Assembly (NCBI GenBank): GCA_013359125.1
Contig: JABWCR010000003.1
Coordinates: 1 to 64,000 of the forward strand
DNA length: 64,000 nt
Direction of reading: 5' to 3'
Source: Armatimonadota bacterium
GTDB lineage: Bacteria; Armatimonadota; Fimbriimonadia; Fimbriimonadales; GBS-DC
Under the pieces are notes generated by a model. The model was not told the DNA's origin. It was given only the letters and a program-made list of their open reading frames with translations, and made no database searches. Shown one piece after another: positions 7,032 to 15,976 of the stretch. The first letter of the stretch is position 1. Each line of letters starts with the position of its first letter. A program made the translations under genes and the position numbers.

Positions 7032-9385
7032 CGCAGCGCTGCGACAGCCAACAGCGCAACCTCCCAATCGCCCTTGATGCTATCCAAGTAGGGCGCTAAC
7101 GGATGATCGGGAACGATCGCGACGAACGAGCGAGCGGCGTCGGAATACCGACCTTCGGCAAATGCCTCCAATCCTTGGCGAGCCTCGGCAGAGTTTCTAA
7201 CGTACGGCTCGACCGCCCGCTCGACCAAACGCCCTAACGACATTTCATCGGCCGTCAGCATCGGATAAAGCCGTTGATCGATGCCCCAGATCACCGCGAC
7301 GGCCAGCGCTATTCGCCTTCGAGCAATGTCCGAATCGGCGCGCGCCAGCGACGAGAGTATCAAGCCTGCATCATTCTCATCTCTGCGAGAGGCCAAAGCA
7401 GAGGCCATGGCCGCTAAAGCTCGATCGTGCGGCTCTATCGCCAGTTTCTCTCTGAGCGGCGCATCGGCCTCGGCAACGGCCAGCCTCCCCAGCGCTTCGG
7501 CTGCGTCGGCTCGAACTTCGCCCGAATCGGCGCTCAGCGCGGCGATCAGCGTTAACGCAAGCGTCCGGTCGGCGGGGACCGATTCCGGTCTCCTGGCCGC
7601 CAACTCGGTAACGGCGCGCAATATCGCCCGCTGTTCGTCCGGTTCGGACGCAGAACGAAGCCTCATCAGCAGCTTTGGAATTGCCTCGGGCGACGCCATC
7701 GTCTGCACAGCGCGGGCCGCCGCCACTCGGATTGCCATTGATTCGTGTTCCAACAGCCCTAGCATTAGATCGACCGCCGAAGCATCCCCTATTCCGCCCA
7801 ACGCCTCGATCGCCTCGATCGCAATGTCGCTCGCGGGGTCGTTCACCGCCTCGATTAGAGGCGCCACAGCACGCACATCTCCAATTTCGCCCAGCGCGAT
7901 CGCCGCGTGGCGGCGCACATCGGGGCTCGGGTCCTGAAGGGCGCGAACCAACTCCTCGACTGCCAAAGGCGTTCTGGCTTCGGCCAATGTTTTTGCAGCC
8001 TCCACTCGGGTCTCTTCGTCCGTGCCCCGGCTCAATCGTCTGGCGGCCCTCCAGCCGCGCGGCCGCACGCTAGAGGTCAATTGGCCTAGAACATAACCGG
8101 CCGCCGAGCTGCGCGGCTCGACCAATGGCCGCAGCCAGAACAAACCGAACAGCCGAATCGCTGTGAGCGTAACGAACAACACGTGGTAACGCTCCTCGGT
8201 TGGAAGAAGGCCCTGCAATCCCTCCATCATCGCGCCGCAAAGAGCGGGGGCGATTCCGCCGACCAACGAGCCGACCGCCGCCACAGCGCCCATGTAGACC
8301 GTGCGCTGACCGTCCGGCGCCATGCCCAAAATCATATTAAACTGAGAGAGGTTGACGCCCGCCCAAAACAGCCCGGCCATAATCTGTATCCCGATCAGAA
8401 TGCCAAGGCTCATGCCGGGCTTTTCGGGCGTTGTCAGAATCCAAAGCAGGGGCAAGAAAACGACAACACCGCCCGCGATCGCTAACAGAGGCTTGTTCCC
8501 ATACTTATCGGACAGATAGCCCCAAAACGGCATTCCAAGCGCGCTGAAGACGGCGGTGATCACGCCCAACCCCTGGATCCATATGTAAGGCAGCTTCAGT
8601 TCTTCTAATTGGTAGACGGTGAAGAACTGCCCGGCGAAGGTGTGCCCCGCCGTCCAAAAGCCGATGAAACGCAACATCCGCTTAAAGTTTCGATCCTGAA
8701 ACGGCTCGCGATAAAACCGAGCAAACTCCGACCATCCGCCACCGGCCATCGGCCCTCGCGGCGCTTCGGGCATCCTGGACAAGGCGAAGTAAGACAGAAA
8801 CATAAAGACCGCGCCGACGCCGAACAAGACGGCAAAAGCGATCTGGGGCGAGAATCGATCGTGCTTGACTGCCTGGTCCAAGAAAAGCGCCGGCGGCAGC
8901 GCCGTAAAGGCCGCTACCAGCCCCAAGATCATGTTTCGCTTGCCAAAGTAGCGACCGCGATAGTCTGCAGGGATAAGATCGCTCAACCAAGCCAGGAATG
9001 CCGGACCCGCCACAGCGCCCAAAACCGCCGAGAGCGTGATCAAGCCGATGAAAAGCTCGAGGCGAGGCAAAGAGATCGCCATTAAAGGAATGAGCGCGAT
9101 CAGCAGCCACGGCGCCCGCATTCCAAGGGTCCATTTGAGCACAAACGAGCGTCTGGAGGGCGCTCTTTCTGCCAAATAGGCCGCAAACACTTGCAACGAC
9201 CCCACCAGCGCAGGCAGCGCCGTCATGATGCCCAGCCATAAGTCGCTAGCGCCTAACTGCCGCGCGAAACCGGTCTGAAACGCGCCGCCCGTAAAGCCGA
9301 CGTAGACAGTAAAGAGCGCGGCGTCCCAATTGGCCCATCGCAAAGCGCGCAAGGTGTCTAATCGAGTGAGACCGGTCGCCTCCAT
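7028..9385 (-). CDS. MFS transporter fused to a HEAT-repeat C-terminal domain
   Basis: A 785-residue protein. Residues 1-430 are a major-facilitator transporter with about 12 membrane segments and the loop motif GYLSDKYGNKPLL. Residues ~455-700 are helical HEAT/PBS-lyase-type repeats: VEELVRALQDPSPDVRRHAA, IALGEIGDVRAVAPLIEAV, IEALGGIGDASAVDLML. A final ~70 residues look TPR-like (GLEAFAEGRYSDAARSFV). The chosen ATG (9383-9385) shares its A with the stop of the upstream lipoprotein gene (TGATG); longer in-frame extensions have poor composition and overlap that gene. HEAT repeats are protein-binding scaffolds, so the tail may couple transport to a cytoplasmic partner. The substrate is unknown. 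Confidence 0.85.
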   Translation of the reverse strand: MEATGLTRLDTLRALRWANWDAALFTVYVGFTGGAFQTGFARQLGASDLWLGIMTALPALVGSLQVFAAYLAERAPSRRSFVLKWTLGMRAPWLLIALIPLMAISLPRLELFIGLITLSAVLGAVAGPAFLAWLSDLIPADYRGRYFGKRNMILGLVAAFTALPPALFLDQAVKHDRFSPQIAFAVLFGVGAVFMFLSYFALSRMPEAPRGPMAGGGWSEFARFYREPFQDRNFKRMLRFIGFWTAGHTFAGQFFTVYQLEELKLPYIWIQGLGVITAVFSALGMPFWGYLSDKYGNKPLLAIAGGVVVFLPLLWILTTPEKPGMSLGILIGIQIMAGLFWAGVNLSQFNMILGMAPDGQRTVYMGAVAAVGSLVGGIAPALCGAMMEGLQGLLPTEERYHVLFVTLTAIRLFGLFWLRPLVEPRSSAAGYVLGQLTSSVRPRGWRAARRLSRGTDEETRVEAAKTLAEARTPLAVEELVRALQDPSPDVRRHAAIALGEIGDVRAVAPLIEAVNDPASDIAIEAIEALGGIGDASAVDLMLGLLEHESMAIRVAAARAVQTMASPEAIPKLLMRLRSASEPDEQRAILRAVTELAARRPESVPADRTLALTLIAALSADSGEVRADAAEALGRLAVAEADAPLREKLAIEPHDRALAAMASALASRRDENDAGLILSSLARADSDIARRRIALAVAVIWGIDQRLYPMLTADEMSLGRLVERAVEPYVRNSAEARQGLEAFAEGRYSDAARSFVAIVPDHPLAPYLDSIKGDWEVALLAVAALR

Positions 9386-10077
9386 CACTCTAAAGTCCTG
9401 ACTTCGATGCTCCAGTCGATCAGATCCAGATCGGGATCGGGCACGTCGCCCGACGGTTCCAGTTGCGCAAAGTCTACGTTCCGGTAAATGCGGTTCTGAT
9501 CTAGCCTGATGGTGATGAAGCGGCTCAGGTCGGCCGGAGACCGCCCATCGCCAAAAGCCTCCCAAAACCGAGAGGCCTGATCGTGCGGATCGATCGGCGC
9601 ACGGTCGGCACACATCAGGTTTACCTGGGCAAACCGCATGGCCCGCGCATCGTCCACGTCGGGGATGAACTGCGTTAGATCGACCTCAAATCGCAAGATG
9701 CGAGAGTCCGTTCCTACCGGCTCGAAGGATGAGGGCGGCCCCAGCGGGATCGAAGCGTCCAACGTTATTAGCGGGCTGCCCTGAAACAGCCCATAGCCGC
9801 CTCGAACTCCGCTATAAAGCACAAAGTGGGTGAACGCGCCCGCTGCAAATCCGTTGCCCCAAGGCGGCTGGACCACCGGCACAGGTCCTGCCGCGCCAAA
9901 GGAATCGTTCGAGAAGTTGATGACGGCGAAGTAAAGATACTCGGGCTTGACCCGGCCGTCTAGCCTCAGCTCAACGATAATTCGTGCGACTCCGCCCGGG
10001 GTCGGGTTGGCCGGAAACCGCGCGCAGCCCGAACTAAGCGCGACGATCAGTAGAAGAATGACCTTTGCGCCGCGCAT
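9385..10077 (-). CDS. Putative lipoprotein of unknown function
   Basis: A 230-residue protein with a lipoprotein signal peptide: MRGAKVILLLIVALSSGC, lipobox LSSGC with Cys18 as the lipidation site. The rest is beta-rich (ARIIVELRLDGRVKPEYLYF) with no family I recognise. It appears to lie first in a two-gene unit with the MFS-HEAT gene, overlapping its start by one base. A role as an envelope partner of that transporter is possible from context only. Transcription ends or begins near the strong hairpin at 10107-10132. Confidence 0.8.
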   Translation of the reverse strand: MRGAKVILLLIVALSSGCARFPANPTPGGVARIIVELRLDGRVKPEYLYFAVINFSNDSFGAAGPVPVVQPPWGNGFAAGAFTHFVLYSGVRGGYGLFQGSPLITLDASIPLGPPSSFEPVGTDSRILRFEVDLTQFIPDVDDARAMRFAQVNLMCADRAPIDPHDQASRFWEAFGDGRSPADLSRFITIRLDQNRIYRNVDFAQLEPSGDVPDPDLDLIDWSIEVRTLE

Positions 10078-10097
10078 GGCCTATTTTGGCACAGTAA

Positions 10098-10132
10098 GAA
10101 AAAAGAGGCGCGGGCGATTTTTCGCCCGCGCC
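10098..10132 (-). terminator. Intrinsic terminator of the beta-propeller gene
   Basis: GGCGCGGGCGA (10107-10117) and TCGCCCGCGCC (10122-10132) form a perfect 11-bp stem with a TTTT loop. On the minus strand the stem is followed by TC and six T (A-run at 10099-10104 on the plus strand). This is a textbook Rho-independent terminator, about 30 nt past the stop of the gene at 10162. Confidence 0.88.
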
Positions 10133-10161
10133 CATGTGCAGGGTAGGAGGGTGTCTAAGCC

Positions 10162-12345
10162 TTAACAGCCCAGACCGAAGTTGCTCAGCACGATGGCCAG
10201 GTCCACATCATCGACATGCCCATCGCCGTTCACATCCTCGACCATGTTTTGGCCAACGCTGCCGAACGCGCTCAGGATGGCCGCGAGATCGCTGTCGTCC
10301 ACGCAACCGTCGCAGTTCGCATCTCCCTGGAGCTTCGGGACGAAGACCCGCGTTGTCTGGAAGTCGGCGATCGGCGCAGGCACGCAGTTCGCGGCATAAG
10401 TAACGCCGTCCACGACGATCTTTGCCGACCTGATCTGACCAATATCCGAGCCGCCGCCGTCGTAGACGGACACCCACCACATATTCTGGTAGTTCGGAGG
10501 CAAGTGGCCGCTTTGAAGGGTCAGATCGACTTGCGCCCACATACCGTCCAGACCATGCCCGGTATACATCGACACCACCTTGGACCATGCCGGATTGGTC
10601 GGATTGCCGCGACCGATCGTCAGGTAAATGTCGCCTCGGAACGTGTGCTCGATGTCGATCAGAGCATAGCGGCTTGTTCGAGTAGGAACGAACGCATGAA
10701 CCGTGCCGACCGTAGGAATGGCCTGAGGAATGTTGCCGCTGGTGTAGAGTCCGCCCGAAGTTACGATCCGGAACCTGTCCAGGGTGCCGCCGTCGCCATT
10801 GATCTGGTCGGACACTTTGCAGTACCAAACGACCGACTCGCTCGGCGTCTGATAAAACTCGGGGGCGTCGAAGATCGACTCGATCATGGTCGTCTGGCCA
10901 TTGGTGGCGCCGCCCTCGCGATTGCGAATCACCTTGCTGTACAGCGGGTTGGAAGGATCGCCCACGCCCACTTCGACCACGACGTCGCCCTGGTAGGAAT
11001 GGGTGAGCTGCACTTCTACGTAGGGAGTCTGGACGTACTTGATGGTCGCCGCGTCCGTCTCGGTCGCGCCGCCCCAAGATGCGCCTGTAACGTAGATATT
11101 GCGGGTGGCGTCCAGCTCGATGTCGGTCGGCGCATCGTTTCCGCTGCCTGGCCCGTTGTAAAGGATGGTCGAGGTAACGCTGCCGGTCGCTCCGTTCAGC
11201 TTCAACGTCCGATAGTCGTTGTTCGACGTGCCGCAGAGATAGGCGCTGCCCGCGCTGTCCACTTTGATGGCGACCGCATTGTAGGCGACGTGGAACTCTT
11301 GAGTTCCATTGGCGGTGTACTTGGCAGTTCCGCCGTTGCCAGTGATGTAGACCTGACCTAGGTCGTTAACGGCCAGCGCGAACGCCTCGTTTTCGCCGCT
11401 GACAGCGTTCAACTGTCGAGTCCAGATTTCCCCTCCGCTGGTGTTCAGCTTCAGGGTCATGTAGTTCTTGATCGGATAGTAACTGCCGTTGCTAAAGAAC
11501 AAGGCGGTCATCACCGTGCCTGTAACATAGAGCGCGTTCTGGCCAACGTCAAAGTGACAGGCGTAAGCCGCATCCTCTACATAGCCTGGGTATGGCTGGC
11601 TCGTATTTTGGCCGTAAGGGCCGTTCTTCAGGTAGCTGAACAGCAGCGTGCCGCTGGGGGAGTACTTGAGAACCAGCATATCGTCGCCCGTGGCTCCGTT
11701 CTCGGTACTGCCAACGACATAAGCGTTGTTGCTGCCGTCTAGCGTCAGGTTATGGGCAATGTTCGACGGCACAAAAGCGTTCGGGTTGGTGAAGGTGCGT
11801 ATCCAGCTTTGCGTTCCAGCTGGAGTTACCTTGACCGTAACGATCGCTGTGCCCGTGCCGCCCGTTCCCGTCGCTAGTACGTTGCCCTGATTGTCCACTT
11901 TGAGCGCGGAGCAGTTGTCGCCGCCGCCCGGGTGGTTGTACTTGTACGTCCATTCGTGCGATCCGGTGTCCGAAATCTTGGCCACGGCAAAGAGCGAGCC
12001 CGTGCCCGAATCGGTGATGTGACCGCCGACGTAGACGCCGCCGCCGGGCGCCAGCGCCATAGTCCTCACCTGGTCGCTGCTGTTTCCCGTGCCGTTGATC
12101 GTGCGCGTCCACAATCGAACGCCGTTGCTGCTGTACTTGACCACCATCATGTTCGCGCCTTGGCCAGCGCCGATCGTGTACCCGCCGACATAGACGCTTC
12201 GGCTGGAATCGACCAATACCTTGACGCCATAGTCGGCCGTGTTCGACTCGTTGTGTCGCGCCGTCCAAGCGGCGGTCTGCGCCGATGCGATCGAGACGCC
12301 CGAAACGAGCGCCAAGAGAACGGCTGCCTTCGTTGTTAGTTTCAT
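10162..12345 (-). CDS. Secreted beta-propeller protein with P-domain-like modules and dockerin-like C-terminus
   Basis: A 727-residue exported protein. The start is ATG 12345, with GGAGG 8 nt upstream, and a signal peptide MKLTTKAAVLLALVSGVSIASA. Residues ~25-440 contain repeated SBBP-like propeller blades (VVKYSSNGVRLWTRTINGTG, LVLKYSPSGTLLFSYLKNG, TAKYTANGTQEFHVAYN). Two later modules (VEVQLTHSYQGDVVVEVGV, RYALIDIEHTFRGDIYLTIG) resemble proprotein-convertase P domains. The last ~55 residues hold two calcium-loop dockerin-like repeats (GDANCDGCVDDSDLAAIL, DVNGDGHVDDVDLAIVL) and end in FGLGC. The same ending closes the gene at 32182-33090, suggesting a common sorting or anchoring tail. Enzymatic function is not evident. 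Confidence 0.88.
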   Translation of the reverse strand: MKLTTKAAVLLALVSGVSIASAQTAAWTARHNESNTADYGVKVLVDSSRSVYVGGYTIGAGQGANMMVVKYSSNGVRLWTRTINGTGNSSDQVRTMALAPGGGVYVGGHITDSGTGSLFAVAKISDTGSHEWTYKYNHPGGGDNCSALKVDNQGNVLATGTGGTGTAIVTVKVTPAGTQSWIRTFTNPNAFVPSNIAHNLTLDGSNNAYVVGSTENGATGDDMLVLKYSPSGTLLFSYLKNGPYGQNTSQPYPGYVEDAAYACHFDVGQNALYVTGTVMTALFFSNGSYYPIKNYMTLKLNTSGGEIWTRQLNAVSGENEAFALAVNDLGQVYITGNGGTAKYTANGTQEFHVAYNAVAIKVDSAGSAYLCGTSNNDYRTLKLNGATGSVTSTILYNGPGSGNDAPTDIELDATRNIYVTGASWGGATETDAATIKYVQTPYVEVQLTHSYQGDVVVEVGVGDPSNPLYSKVIRNREGGATNGQTTMIESIFDAPEFYQTPSESVVWYCKVSDQINGDGGTLDRFRIVTSGGLYTSGNIPQAIPTVGTVHAFVPTRTSRYALIDIEHTFRGDIYLTIGRGNPTNPAWSKVVSMYTGHGLDGMWAQVDLTLQSGHLPPNYQNMWWVSVYDGGGSDIGQIRSAKIVVDGVTYAANCVPAPIADFQTTRVFVPKLQGDANCDGCVDDSDLAAILSAFGSVGQNMVEDVNGDGHVDDVDLAIVLSNFGLGC

Positions 12346-12384
12346 TTGAGTTGCCTCCATGGTTTTCGTGCTACTGATGGGCAA

Positions 12385-12430
12385 AGCATATCCACGGGGT
12401 CTGACACAACTCTGACAAGAACTCTGACGG
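12385..12430 (-). promoter_or_regulatory. Three TGTCAG direct repeats upstream of a -10-like box
   Basis: On the minus strand, in front of the propeller gene, the sequence reads CCGTCAG, 5 nt, TTGTCAG, 4 nt, GTGTCAG (plus-strand copies at 12424-12430, 12412-12418 and 12401-12407), then 10 nt, then TATGCT (12385-12390). The 11-12 nt period and distance to the -10 box are those of PhoB-type direct-repeat operators of OmpR-family regulators. No regulator gene is in the window, so the binding protein is unknown. Confidence 0.45.
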
Positions 12431-12453
12431 GACAGGGCGTAGCTCGGCGCAGG

Positions 12454-12459
12454 TACAAT
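12454..12459 (+). promoter_or_regulatory. -10 box TACAAT close to the SIS-domain gene start
   Basis: GGTACAAT ends 12 nt before ATG 12472, and no Shine-Dalgarno sequence lies between them. Transcription would start about 6 nt before or at the start codon, giving a very short or absent leader. Confidence 0.5.
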
Positions 12460-12471
12460 CCAAGCAATCGC

Positions 12472-13503
12472 ATGAGCCACTTGATGATCCAGGAAATCCG
12501 CGAGCAGCCCGCCGCGCTTCAGGCCACCCTGCAAAACGAAGCCTCCAACGTTCAAGCCCTGGCAGATAGAGTGAGACAGCGCAACGTCGATTTTGCCGTC
12601 ATCGTCGCGCGCGGCAGTAGCGACAACGCCGCAAAGATTCTCAAGTACCTCTTGGAGATCATGGCCGGTCTCCCGGTCGCTCTCGCTGCTCCAAGCGTAG
12701 TTACTTTATATAAGGGTCGTTTAGATCTATCCAATGCCCTGGTGATCGGCATCTCTCAGTCGGGCCAGGCCCCAGACGTAACCGAGTACCTTTCTGTCGC
12801 GCGTGCCGGCGGCGCGCTAACCGCCAGCATAACCAACGACCCGAGTTCGCCCCTTGCTAAGGCTGCTGAAAGCCATCTGGCCCTACATTGCGGGCCGGAA
12901 TTGAGCGTAGCCGCGACAAAGACCTACACTTGTACGCTTGCCCTCGCCTTTCTATTGGCCAAGGCACTGTCCAACGATGGCGCCGAAGCGGCTCTGATCC
13001 CAGATCTGGCTGCTAAGACGCTGTTGCTCGAACCCGTCATCCAGCCGCTGGTCGAGCGCTATCGATACATGCGAGAGTGCGCGGTGCTGGCACGGGGGAT
13101 CAATCTGGGCACGGCAGACGAAGTCGCGCTCAAACTGATGGAGACGACCTATTCTCCTGCCAAACCCTTCTCCATCGCCGATTTCATGCACGGTCCGTTT
13201 GCATTGATCGAAGATGCCTACCCTTGCCTTTTGCTCGCCCCTAACGGAGCTGCTCTTCAATCTATGGTTGACGGAGCGGCCAAGCTCAAATCCGGCGGCG
13301 CCGAGCTGATCGTCGCAGCGGCGAACAAGGACATCCTTAGCCTTGCCCGATCGCCCATCCCGATCGATTTTCAGGTCGATGAGTCCCTCTCTCCGATCGT
13401 CTACGCGATCATCGGACAGCTTTTTGCCTACTACCTAGCCGTTTCGCGCGATCTCAACCCGGATCAGCCGCGCGGCCTGACCAAAGTAACCAAGACCAAC
13501 TGA
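12472..13503 (+). CDS. SIS-domain sugar isomerase/deaminase, GlmS C-half-like
   Basis: A 343-residue protein made of two SIS (sugar isomerase) domains, like the isomerase half of glucosamine-6-phosphate synthase but without the glutaminase domain. The N-terminal motif is QEIREQPAALQATL. The first SIS domain holds VIVARGSSDNAAKILKYL and VIGISQSGQAPDVTEYL, the Ser/Gln-rich phosphosugar-binding loops. The sequence LSVAATKTYTCTLALAFLLA follows the GlmS ExxVASTKxYT pattern. The end, NPDQPRGLTKVTKTN, is the conserved C-terminal (PRxLxKVT) tail. It probably isomerises or deaminates an amino-sugar phosphate. ATG 12472 is used; an ATG four codons later is an alternative. panC follows 3 nt after its stop. 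Confidence 0.88.
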   Translation: MSHLMIQEIREQPAALQATLQNEASNVQALADRVRQRNVDFAVIVARGSSDNAAKILKYLLEIMAGLPVALAAPSVVTLYKGRLDLSNALVIGISQSGQAPDVTEYLSVARAGGALTASITNDPSSPLAKAAESHLALHCGPELSVAATKTYTCTLALAFLLAKALSNDGAEAALIPDLAAKTLLLEPVIQPLVERYRYMRECAVLARGINLGTADEVALKLMETTYSPAKPFSIADFMHGPFALIEDAYPCLLLAPNGAALQSMVDGAAKLKSGGAELIVAAANKDILSLARSPIPIDFQVDESLSPIVYAIIGQLFAYYLAVSRDLNPDQPRGLTKVTKTN

Positions 13504-13506
13504 ACG

Positions 13507-14340
13507 ATGGTCGTTATCGATAGCCTCCAAGAACTGCGAAGGTGGCGAGCCGGCGCAACGGACGTCGGCCTTGTGCCCACTATGGGGTGTCTGCACGAAG
13601 GGCATCTCTCGCTCGTTCGTCGTGCAAGAGAGGAGTGCGGCCAGGTCGTTGTAACGCTCTTCGTCAACCCTACGCAGTTTGGCCCGAACGAGGATTTTGC
13701 CCAATATCCGAGAAATTTGGAGCGCGACCGGACGCTGTGCGAACAAGAAGGCGCGGATGTCTTGTTCGCTCCCGACGCAAGCGAAATCTATCCTCCCGGC
13801 GATCAGACTCGCGTCATTCCAGGCGATCTAGCGAGCGGCCTGTGCGGAGCGCATCGGCCTGGCCACTTTCAAGGCGTGCTGACGGTCGTGCTGAAGCTCT
13901 TCAACCTGGCGCAGCCCGACAAGGCCTTTTTTGGCCTAAAGGATTACCAACAATATCGCGCTATCCAGCAGATGGCGTCGGACTTCTTTTTGAGCGTGGA
14001 GGTCGTGGGCTGTCCGATCGTGCGGGAGCCGGACGGACTGGCCATGAGCAGTCGGAACATCTATCTGTCGGCTGAAGAGCGGATGGCCGCGCTTTCCCTA
14101 AGCGGCGCGATCTTTCGGGCTCAGGCTGCCTGTGCCGATGGCGAGCGAGGCGCTGAGAAACTGCGTCAAATCGCTCTTAGCCGAATCCAAGAGGAGCCGC
14201 TTGTCAAGCTTCAATATCTTGAAATTGTGGACCCGGACACCCTGCAACCAATTGGCGGCATCGAAGAGAAAGGCCTTATAGCGCTCGCTGCGCATGTCGG
14301 CAAAACCCGATTGATCGACAACGGCTTCATAATCCCTTAA
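13507..14340 (+). CDS. panC: Pantoate--beta-alanine ligase (pantothenate synthetase)
   Basis: Joins pantoate and beta-alanine with ATP to make pantothenate, the coenzyme A precursor; cytoplasmic. The 277-residue length is standard. The nucleotidyltransferase signatures are clear: VPTMGCLHEGHLSLV (HxGH motif), VVTLFVNPTQFGPNEDF, FFGLKDYQQYRAIQQM and REPDGLAMSSRNIYLS with the KMSKS-like loop. It lies 3 nt after the SIS-domain gene and before a secreted phosphatase. panB and panD are not in the window. Confidence 0.97.
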   Translation: MVVIDSLQELRRWRAGATDVGLVPTMGCLHEGHLSLVRRAREECGQVVVTLFVNPTQFGPNEDFAQYPRNLERDRTLCEQEGADVLFAPDASEIYPPGDQTRVIPGDLASGLCGAHRPGHFQGVLTVVLKLFNLAQPDKAFFGLKDYQQYRAIQQMASDFFLSVEVVGCPIVREPDGLAMSSRNIYLSAEERMAALSLSGAIFRAQAACADGERGAEKLRQIALSRIQEEPLVKLQYLEIVDPDTLQPIGGIEEKGLIALAAHVGKTRLIDNGFIIP

Positions 14341-14352
14341 CCTCTATACCGG

Positions 14353-14358
14353 TAGAAT
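14353..14358 (+). promoter_or_regulatory. -10 box TAGAAT directly before the phosphatase gene
   Basis: GGTAGAAT ends 7 nt before ATG 14366. The only purine run (AGGGG) is 1 nt from the ATG, too close to act as a ribosome-binding site, so a leaderless transcript is predicted. Confidence 0.5.
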
Positions 14359-14365
14359 TAGGGGC

Positions 14366-15970
14366 ATGAGAAGCCTGTCGCTGCTGTTCCTTGTCGCCTC
14401 GTTCGTCGTCTCGTTCGCCCAAACGCCACGACTGGTCGTCGTCATCAGCATCGATCAGTGCCGCGCGGATTATCTAACCCGATTCAACGATCATTACCTG
14501 CCCGCCAGCCAAAAGGGTTTTAATTATCTGATCGCCAACGGCGCCCACTATCGGGACGCGCATTTTGGCCATGTGCCCACGGCTACCGGGCCGGGCCATG
14601 CGGTGCTGCTGAGCGGCGCGCCGCCGCACTTGAGCGGTATCGTGGGCAACGAATGGTACGACCGGCAGAACAAGCGCGAGCATTACTGCGTGGACGACCT
14701 GACCACCGAGACCGTCGGCGGCCGATCCAAGCCGATGAGCCCCAAGGCGCTACAGGTTACCACCGTGGGCGACGAGTTGAAAATGGCCACGGGAAAGCGA
14801 TCCAAGGTCGTCGGCATCGCCTACAAAGATCGCGCCTCGATTCTAATGGCTGGGCACGCCGCCGATACCGTCGTCTGGTTCGACGACAGCACGGGCAACT
14901 GGGTGAGCAGCAAGCACTACTGTCCCGATGGCAAGCTGCCGCAATGGGTGCAGGCGCTGAACGACGAGAAGCATATCGACATGTTCGCCGGTCGAACGTG
15001 GAAGCCGTTGTTGCCTGCGGAAGCCTACAAAGATTGTCGGCCTTTGGGCAATCCCGAGCCTTTCACGGCCACGCTGCCTGCATCTCCCGGCCAACCGTTG
15101 TACAAAGCCTTTGCATCGAGCGGATATGGCAACGATTACGTCTTCTTGACCGCGATGCGAGCCGTAGAAGCCGAAGGGCTGGGCGCCGACGATACGCCGG
15201 ACATTTTGGCTATCAACCTATCCACCAACGACTACATAGGCCACGCCTTTGGCCCCAATAGCCCTCAGGTGCTGGACATCTCGGTGCGCACAGACCGCGG
15301 ACTATCCGATTTTCTTAAGTTCTTGGACAAGAAGGTCAAAGGCGGCCTCAAATCGACCCTGATCGCGATCACTGCCGATCATGGCGTCGCGCCCGTACCC
15401 GAAGAACTGGCCCAATCGTACCGCGGCCCGGGCAAGCGCATAGCCTCTCGCTTGGTCGAGGAAAAAGTGGAGACTGCCCTCGACAAACTGATCGGTCCGG
15501 CCGACTGGGTCCTGGCCTACTCCGAACCGCATCTCTATCTCAACTTCGGTGCGATTCAAAGCCCTTTGTTCACGCGAGAATCGATTGAGCAAGCGGCTGC
15601 AGACGCCGCGCTCGAAGTAGACGGGGTTTACTTTGCTTTCACTCGCACCCAGCTGTTGAACGGACGCGCGCCAGGCTGGGATTGGTCGCCGCTGGTCTAC
15701 AACGCCATGCATCCGCACCGTTCGGGCGATCTGATCGTCATCACCGCGCCGAACGTTTATATGTCGTCCTACCCGACCGGCACCGGCCACTTTACGCCCT
15801 GGGCTTACGACACGCATGTGCCCTTGCTGTTGACCGGCCCCGGCATCAAGCCGGGACGATACATGAGGCGCGTTACGACGCTCGACCTGGCGCCAACCCT
15901 CTCGCAATTGCTGAACATCGAGTATCCCAGCGGCAACATGGGCAAGGTGCTGACCGAAGCGGTCAAGTAA
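14366..15970 (+). CDS. Secreted alkaline-phosphatase-superfamily protein (PafA-like)
   Basis: A 534-residue exported metal-dependent phosphatase or phosphodiesterase. A signal peptide is at 1-19 (MRSLSLLFLVASFVVSFAQ). The first metal-binding Asp is in VVISIDQCRADYLTRF. The nucleophile region reads HVPTATGPGHAVLLSGAPP, with Thr as the predicted nucleophile as in PafA-type phosphatases and NPPs. STNDYIGHAFGPNS and ITADHGVAPVPEEL supply further Asp/His zinc ligands, and GTGHFTPW a late His. It is likely periplasmic and would release phosphate from organic phosphomonoesters. It ends 7 nt from the convergent porin gene. Confidence 0.92.
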   Translation: MRSLSLLFLVASFVVSFAQTPRLVVVISIDQCRADYLTRFNDHYLPASQKGFNYLIANGAHYRDAHFGHVPTATGPGHAVLLSGAPPHLSGIVGNEWYDRQNKREHYCVDDLTTETVGGRSKPMSPKALQVTTVGDELKMATGKRSKVVGIAYKDRASILMAGHAADTVVWFDDSTGNWVSSKHYCPDGKLPQWVQALNDEKHIDMFAGRTWKPLLPAEAYKDCRPLGNPEPFTATLPASPGQPLYKAFASSGYGNDYVFLTAMRAVEAEGLGADDTPDILAINLSTNDYIGHAFGPNSPQVLDISVRTDRGLSDFLKFLDKKVKGGLKSTLIAITADHGVAPVPEELAQSYRGPGKRIASRLVEEKVETALDKLIGPADWVLAYSEPHLYLNFGAIQSPLFTRESIEQAAADAALEVDGVYFAFTRTQLLNGRAPGWDWSPLVYNAMHPHRSGDLIVITAPNVYMSSYPTGTGHFTPWAYDTHVPLLLTGPGIKPGRYMRRVTTLDLAPTLSQLLNIEYPSGNMGKVLTEAVK

Positions 15971-15976
15971 GCGCTA

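Noticed and set aside
10216-11361. A 381-residue open frame on the plus strand opposite the propeller gene.
   Set aside because: The opposing frame has signal peptide, ribosome-binding site, repeats and terminator; this frame has none.
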